A program made the position numbers and the translations under genes. A stretch of DNA of 64,000 nt. Origin: Thinopyrum elongatum. Taxonomy: Eukaryota > Streptophyta > Magnoliopsida > Poales > Poaceae. A model generated the notes under the pieces. It worked only from the letters and a program-made list of their open reading frames with translations. It was not told the origin of the DNA and searched no databases. Positions within the stretch are counted from its first letter, which is position 1. Each line of letters opens with the position of its first letter. The stretch spans positions 349,910,526 to 349,974,525 of the forward strand of contig CM022299.1 in assembly GCA_011799875.1 (NCBI GenBank), in the 5' to 3' direction. Shown here one piece after another: positions 58,072 through 64,000 of the stretch.

Positions 58072-61000
58072 TATAACGACCCGAGACCGACGCTCTAGAC
58101 GCCTTCCATGTTTTTGTTGTATCCGCTTTATTTATTTTTTGCTTGTTGCATTTCATCATGTCATCATGCGCATTGCATCCGCATGTTTTCATAAAACTCG
58201 TAGCCGTTCACAGTTGCTGCTTCTTCCTCGTCTCCGTTGACCTTTTGTCAGGCCCCTTTGTCTTTGTCGACCTCTATCAGACCCCCTCGTGCGCGTCCGA
58301 AAACCACCCGAACCCGACCCGCTCAGGCATCACCGTTGGGTCCGGATCAACCTCAAACATCCCTAAAACATCTTTGGTTTCTCCTTGGACTGCCCTAGCC
58401 TCTGCCTCTTTATTCTAAACCGTCCGATTTCGATCGGATGATCCAAATTCTCCTCCTTTCCATATATATAGTCCACCCCTAGTCCAACCCTAAAATCTAG
58501 GACATTTGTCCCTCCGCCGCCGCCGCCCCGTCTCATCACCCACCTCGGGATCCTCCCAGATCCCCTTCTTACCCAACCAGCGAGCACCTCCTGGAGTCCT
58601 GCCTCCTCGTCGACCCAAGGAAACGAGCTCCTCCCGAGGCCAGCCACCGACCACCGCACCACCAGGCCACTTCCCCGTGCCAAGATGCTCCACCACCGCC
58701 TTGCTCCGTCCACTCCACCTCCCGCGCATCTCGACCTCCGCCTCCTCTGCTTGCCTCGCCACCGGATCGAGTAGTTCCGCGCCTCCTCGACCTTGGTTCC
58801 GCCCGATCCGCCCCTTCTCCGGCAAGGTCCGACGAGCCGCGTCGAATCCGACCTCCTCCCGTTCCCCTGCATCAAATCTGGTGCTCCAGACCTCCTTCCT
58901 TGCGCCTGAGGCCTCCCGCTCGTCGCCATGGCTGTAGCAAGTTCAAGCTCCACCACCCGTTGTTGACTTCTTGTTCATTGAGCCGTCCCGGGTTCCAACT
59001 GCCGGGAACCGGCTCCCCGTCGTCAGGACCTCTCCGATCCGCCCAAGACCTAGCTGAGTCCCTCGACTCGTCCGCACCAAGTCCTACTCCGCTTGGCCCT
59101 GCTCCTGTGCACGAGGACCAGCGCCTCATCCCGCTCCTCGCTCCTTGACCGCGACCACCCACGTCGCCCGCGCGGGGCCTCCTCTTGCCTCGCCAAGGCC
59201 CAGCGCCAAGCCAGCCGGCCTGCCTGGCCTCTCCACCGACCTGGGCTTGGTCCATGGTGAGAAACCCCCCCATCCCTGTGTGCTCCGTCTCAGCCCAGTT
59301 CTATTTTTTTTCCTAGACGAATTTGCCTAATAATCCAGAGAATGCAGTTTTGCAGAAAAACCCTCATTGTTCATGCATTTAATAACTAAATAACCATACA
59401 TCATTTGTAAAAACTTTATATATGTAAAATGCTTAGAATTTCATCTAGTTTCATAATCTGCAACTTTCATCCATGCTAAAAATGTTTAAATTGCTGTTTG
59501 CATTAATTTGCATAATAACATGCTAAAATGCTTTATTTCATAACTAAATAACCGTAGCTCCGAATTAAATAAACTTTATATGTAAATGGTCTAGAAAAAT
59601 GCATAGATTAACTTGATGCACTTATTTTTCATGTTTAACAACTCTAAAATATGGTTTAGGGTAGAACAGTACCAAATTCAAATATTGCATATGAGGATTT
59701 TCCGAAATTGTTGTTTGTTGTTTCCGGCCTCATTTAAATTGCCTAGATAGGTAGATTACATATGCTCCATCTCTTGCCATGTTAATCAACATTTAATATT
59801 GAAGGGTAGCATAAACGGGAGTGAACTAAATGATTGAATGTGGTGTTTCGTCAATATGCAACTCGTTGCATATTGAGCTCCACTTAATTTGTAGTGTTGT
59901 TTGTTGCTCTTTGCCATGCCATGCCTCATTAAACCGGACATGCAACATATTTGGTTGTGCATCATGCCATGTTATGCTTGGTTGTTTACCATGTTGTTTG
60001 CTTCTTTCCGGTTGTTCTTCTTCTCGATAGTTCCGTTTCCATTGCGATTGTGAGGATCCGTTCGACTACGCCCGTTCGTCTTCTTCATGGATTCGATCTT
60101 CTTCCTAGCGGGATTTCAGGCAAGATGATCATTATCCTAGATACCACTACTATCTTTGCTTTGCTAGTTGTCTCGATGCTATCACTATGTCGCGCTACCT
60201 ACCACTTGTTTATCAAGCCTCCCAAATTGCCATGATAAGCCTCTAACCTTTTCCACCATCCCAGCAAACCGTTGTTTGTCTATGTTATCGCTTTGCTCAG
60301 CCCCTCTTATAGCATTGCTAGTTGCAGGTGCAGTTGTAGGTTGTTCCATTTTGGGACATGGATATCATGGGATATCACAATATCTCTTATTTAATTAATG
60401 CATCTATATACTTGGTAAAGGGTGGAAGGCTCGGCCTTTTGCCTGGTGTTTTGTTCCACTCTTGCCGCCCTAATTTCCGTCATACCGGTGTTATGTTCCT
60501 TAATTTTGCATTCCTAACACGGTCGGGGTTTATGGGCCCCCCTTGACAGTTCGCTTTGAATAAAACTCTTCCAGCAAGGCCCAACTTTGGTTTTACCATT
60601 TGTCTAATAACAACTAAAACTTGCATAGGGACTTTCCGGACCCCGAGGATAATTAATCAACAACCCGGGCCAGTGCTCCTCATGAGTGTTGGTCCAAACT
60701 GGCAGTAGCCGGGGCCACCAACGGGTGTGCCAGCCGGAAACTTAGCCAATCCGATCGTGGCCGGAGACGAGATACGCGCGGCTACTATCAGGGTGTCGGC
60801 ACGTCGGGAGGTCTTGCTGGTTTTGTTTTACCATTGTCGAAATGTCTTGTGAACCGGGATTCCGAGCTTGATCGGGTTGTTCCGGGAGGAGGATTTTCCT
60901 TCATTGATCGTGAGAGTTTGTGATGGACTAAGTTGGGACACCCCTGTAGGGTTTGATCTTTCGAAAGCCGTGCCCGCGGTTATGTGGCAGATGGGAATTT

Positions 61001-61729
61001 TTAATATCCGATTGTAGAGAACTTGACACCAGATCCGAATTAAAATACACCAACCGCGTGTGTAACCATGACTGTCTCTTTTCGAGCAAGTTCGGGAAGA
61101 GAACACGGTGGGGTTATGTTTGACTCGTAAGTAGTTCAGGATCACTTCTTGATCATTACTAGTTTGCGACCGTTATGCGTAGTTTCTCTTCTTATTCTTG
61201 TACTCGTAAGTTAGCCACCATACAATGCTTAGTGCTTGCTGCAACCTCACCACTTATCCATTCCATACCCATTAAGCTTCGCTAGTCTTGATACCAATGG
61301 TAATGGCATTGTTGAGTCCTCGTGGCTCACAGATTACTACAACAACAGTTGCAGGTACAGGTAAAGCGATGCTTTGACGTGAGAGCGATGCTTGCTTGTT
61401 TTGGAATTCTTCTGCTTCTTCTTCTTCAATCAAGGGATAGGTTCCGGGTCGGGAGCCTGGGATTAGCAGGGTGTATGTCATTCTTCTTTTTCGTTTGATT
61501 TCATCCGTAGTCGAATCCTGCTCTTCTGTATGATGATTGCTATGTATTGATGAACTGTTGTATTCATGTTGTAGCTTGTGGCGAGTGTAAGCCTCTATCT
61601 TGTATTCTCATCTATTCAGTACATGGTATGTTGTAATGATATCCACCTTGCTATGCGCTCGAAATGCGGTTGTGCCCCAATCATGAGTTCATCACATGAT
61701 TGGGATAGAATCCCATCTTGGGCGCTACA
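58072..61729 (+). mobile_element. Solo LTR (3.66 kb) inserted in Gypsy pol
   Basis: The block begins TATAACGACCCGAGACC (presumably once TGTAACG) and ends TCTTGGGCGCTACA, with a perfect 5-bp duplication TCGCT (58067-58071, 61730-61734). The flanking pol codons fit together when the block and one TCGCT are removed. Its length, GC-rich pyrimidine-heavy first third and lack of any internal domain make it a solo LTR, left after recombination between two LTRs. Its termini resemble those of the LARD LTR at 18950 (TGTAACACCCCGAGACT...), so it is probably a LARD-type relative. Open frames inside, such as 58363-58956, are not genes. Confidence 0.85.
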
Positions 61730-62834
61730 TCGCTGGACCTTATAGGCCTTGCCTTCTTCTTCCCTTTCCACTGTGAGGACTGTGCTAACAACTTGGCCCG
61801 TAGCCTATGTATAAAAGCAGAGGTTCTTTGCTGTTTGGAGCAGCAAGCACCGGCTGGGTCGAGAGCAGGGCTTTTAGCTCAACAAATGCTGCTTCTGCTT
61901 CTGAAGTCCACTCGAACGTATCAGATTTCTTCATCAATCGGTACAAAGGCAATGCTTTTTCTCTGAGGCGAGAAATGAACCGACTGAGAGCTGCAAGACA
62001 GCATGTGAGCTTCTGGACATCGTGCACGCGCACAGGGCGCTTCATTCGAACAATCGCACTGATTTTCTCGGGATTGGCATCTATCCCTCGTTCGGAAACA
62101 AGAAAACCGAGTAACTTGCCTCCCGGCACTCCGAAGGTGCACTTGGAAGGATTCAACTTGATGTCGTATGTTCGTAAGTTGGCAAAGGTTTCAACGAGGT
62201 CAGTCGGCAGGTCGGAACCTTTGCGCGACTTGACCACGATGTCGTCCATGTAGGCCTTGACATTCCGACTGATCTGAGTGAGCAGGCACTTCTGGATCAT
62301 GCGCATGAACGTAGTGCCAGCATTTTTTAGACCGAATGGCATGGTGACATAGCAGAAACACCCGAAAGTCGTGATGAAGGCAGTTTTTATTTCATCTGGC
62401 CCATACAGTCGAATTTGATGGTACCCGGAGTACGCATCAAGAAAAGACAGACGCTCACATCCCGCAGTCGAGTCAACTATTTAGTCGATGCGGGGGAGCA
62501 GAAAATGATCCTTTGGGCAGGCCCGATTGATATGTTTGAAATCGATACACATACGGAGTGACTTATCCTTCTTGGGGACCATGACGACGTTGGCGAGCCA
62601 CTCGGAGTGGTAAATCTCGCGTATGAACTCGGCTGCCAGGAGCCGAGCTACCTCCTCGCCAATCACCTTCCTCTTTTCTGTCGCAGATCGATGCAAATGT
62701 TCCTTCACAGGCTTGGCCTTTGAATCGACTCTCAATCGTTGCTCAGCTAGTCCCCTGGGTACAGCTGGCATGTCGGAAGGTTTCCATGCAAAGATGTCCC
62801 AGTTCTCACGGAGGAACTGGATGAGCGCGGCTTC
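61730..62834 (-). pseudogene. Gypsy reverse transcriptase
   Basis: The minus strand carries the RT in order: 'FIREIYHSEWLANVVMVPKK' and 'RMCIDFKHINRACPKD' (62771-62481), a TAG, then 'RLSFLDAYSGYHQI' (about 62450), 'MPFGLKNAGTTFMRMIQ' (62342), the catalytic 'AYMDDIVVKS', 'KLNPSKCTFGV' and the thumb 'PVRVHDVQKLTCCLAALSRF'. A frameshift near 61830 precedes the solo-LTR border. RT copies the element RNA into cDNA. In-frame stops near 62480 and 62835 show that it is inactive. Confidence 0.92.
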
Positions 62835-63722
62835 CTATTTGCTGTCGAGTGTTGTTGAAATGTTGGTCGGAGCAGCTGTGGGATCTTCCGGGTGAACGTG
62901 AACCCGTTTTGTCTCACCCGCCGACTGAAAAGCAGATTCAGAAGCTAGCTTCTTGGAACGGAGCAAATGAGTCAGATCCGCGTTTTTCTTGTATTCTTCC
63001 AATTCCACCATGGCCATCTGCTCATCAGCGATCTTCGACCCTTGCTGAAGACACTCCTCGGCTCTTTGCCTATTCCCTGTGACCGTGATCACGCCCTTAG
63101 GTCCGGGCATCTTTAGCTTGAGGTACACGTAGCATGGACGGGCCATGAAACGCGCATAAGCTGGTCGGCCTAGGATAGCATGATAAGCACTGTGAAAGTC
63201 TACCACTTCAAACGTCAGTCTCTCCTTCCGAAAATTCTTTGAGTCACCGAAAACCACATCCAGAGCTATCTAATCGAGTGACTTTGCCTTCTTCCCCGGG
63301 ATGACTCCGTGAAATTGCGTGTTGCTCTCGCTGAGTCGGGACATCCGAATGCCCATTCCCTTCAGGGTCTCAGCTTAGAGTATGTTCAAGCCACTCCCGC
63401 CATCCATGAGGACCTTACGCAACCGAGTGCCTCCTACAACTGGATCCACCACTAGCGCTTGCCACCCAGGGGTGGCAACGTGAGCTAGGTGATCCGACTG
63501 ATCAAAGGTGATCGGGGTCTTCGACCACTTGAGATATGTAGTACTCGTCGGAATGGCCATATTCACCTCTCGGTTAATGACTTTCAGTCGACTCTTACTC
63601 TCAATGTCAGCAAAAATCATTAGAGTGGCATTGACCTTCGGATAATCCTCGGCCTTTTCTTCGTCATCATCTTTGTCAGAGCCCTTTTCACTCGGCTGAC
63701 CTTCACGAAACTGCTGAATCAA
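62835..63722 (-). pseudogene. Gypsy protease and pol linker
   Basis: The frame 63722-63375 ends in 'VLMDGGSGLNIL', the protease active-site region (D-G-x in Gypsy), with a TAG right after. The downstream part 63257-62835 holds the rest of the protease fold ('VDFHSAYHAILGRPAYARF', 'YLKLKMPGPKGVITV') and a charged linker ending before RT. The protease would process the polyprotein. Stops at 63375, 63258 and 62835 break it. Confidence 0.85.
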
Positions 63723-64000
63723 GAGTCTGCACTGTCGAGTGGTATGTTTGGGTAAAATCAGATTACCTTCCTCATCTTTCTTCGTGTGAATGGAACACGG
63801 TAGATCCAGGACGTCCTGGCCCGACTGGTCTCTCTTCTTCTTAGGAACCCACTGCTCTTTGGCTTTCCCTTTGAATTTGCCCTGGGAGGCAACTACTATT
63901 GCCTCTGCTTGACTAGCGGCCTCAGCTTTGCGCTTCTGTTTCCGACTGGGATTGGTGTTGTTGGTGTCGTGCTCATTGACCTTTCCTTTGCCACTGCGGA
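63723..64000 (-). pseudogene. Gypsy gag C-terminal region (partial)
   Basis: The minus-strand sequence continues upstream of the protease with a basic stretch, a Cys-x-x-His segment ('CSIHTKKDEEGN'), 'HTTRQCRLLIQQF' and Lys/Arg-rich sequence reaching the window edge. This is the gag-to-protease region of Tat elements; the zinc-binding residues Cys and His are visible. The start of gag lies outside the window. Confidence 0.65.

Larger units (their letters stand above)
49793..64000 (-). mobile_element. Tat-lineage Gypsy retrotransposon, 3' half (runs off window)
   Basis: Left boundary at a TG-starting LTR (49793-50379) inside CACTA-2; the right end is outside the window. On minus the order is gag end, protease, RT, RNase H, second RNase H, integrase, then a non-coding tandem array, a multi-exon gene on the opposite strand, a polypurine tract and the 3' LTR. 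RT before integrase is Gypsy. A second, archaeal-like RNase H and an antisense gene between pol and 3' LTR are marks of the Tat clade in grasses. The five bases before the LTR (aatac) are the presumed target duplication. A solo LTR interrupts pol at 58072-61729. Confidence 0.88.

Noticed and set aside
58363..59330. Open frames up to 197 codons (58363-58956 minus, 58506-58937 plus)
   Set aside because: They are inside the solo LTR, are low complexity from pyrimidine-rich sequence and overlap each other on both strands.

Overview
This is intergenic DNA from a large plant genome, almost certainly a Triticeae grass (wheat, Aegilops, rye or barley). Nearly every base falls in a transposable element and the elements sit inside one another. 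The types are those expected there: gene-carrying CACTA elements, a coding-deficient LTR element with ~4 kb LTRs (LARD type), a Copia element, a Tat-lineage Gypsy element with an antisense gene, a PIF/Harbinger transposase of a grass type, and TA-flanked CTCCCTCC MITEs. I see no intact host gene, no tRNA or rRNA gene and no CRISPR array.

Layout. 1-1119: remnant of an LTR-retrotransposon-like sequence. 1123-13294: a complete 12.2-kb CACTA element (CACTA-1) with a CAT target duplication. It has no recognisable transposase but carries a B3-domain-like gene, a small Asp/Ser-rich gene, an F-box/LRR/FBD gene and a 3'-5'-exonuclease-like gene. 13298-17213: unrecognised sequence, a 5'-truncated LINE with 16-bp target duplications, and a second LINE 3' fragment. 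17214-18949: left part of a PIF/Harbinger element with a decayed transposase. 18950-43134: a minus-strand LARD-like element (LTR ~4.1 kb, internal ~3.75 kb once insertions are removed). Nested in it are a 6.8-kb non-autonomous LTR element (21154-27963, TSD GACAG) and a 9.2-kb Copia element (32448-41608, TSD CATTC). 43135-49792: a second copy of the same CACTA family (CACTA-2), inserted in the LARD 5' LTR in the opposite orientation to CACTA-1. 49793-64000: a minus-strand Tat-lineage Gypsy element inserted in CACTA-2 and running off the right edge. It contains a solo LTR (58072-61729, TSD TCGCT) and a multi-exon antisense gene.

Relative order of events, from nesting alone: the LINE fragment was hit by Harbinger, Harbinger by the LARD element, and the LARD element by Copia, the non-autonomous LTR element and CACTA-2. 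CACTA-2 was then hit by Gypsy, and Gypsy by the solo LTR. CACTA-1 lies outside this stack.

The most interesting system is the CACTA pair. Its gene cargo is arranged as modules, with copies of the element's own subterminal motif (ATCGCAAACGGT / CACACGGT type) between them. Both copies carry the same genes but with different inactivating lesions. The exonuclease-like protein lacks the expected catalytic acids in both copies.
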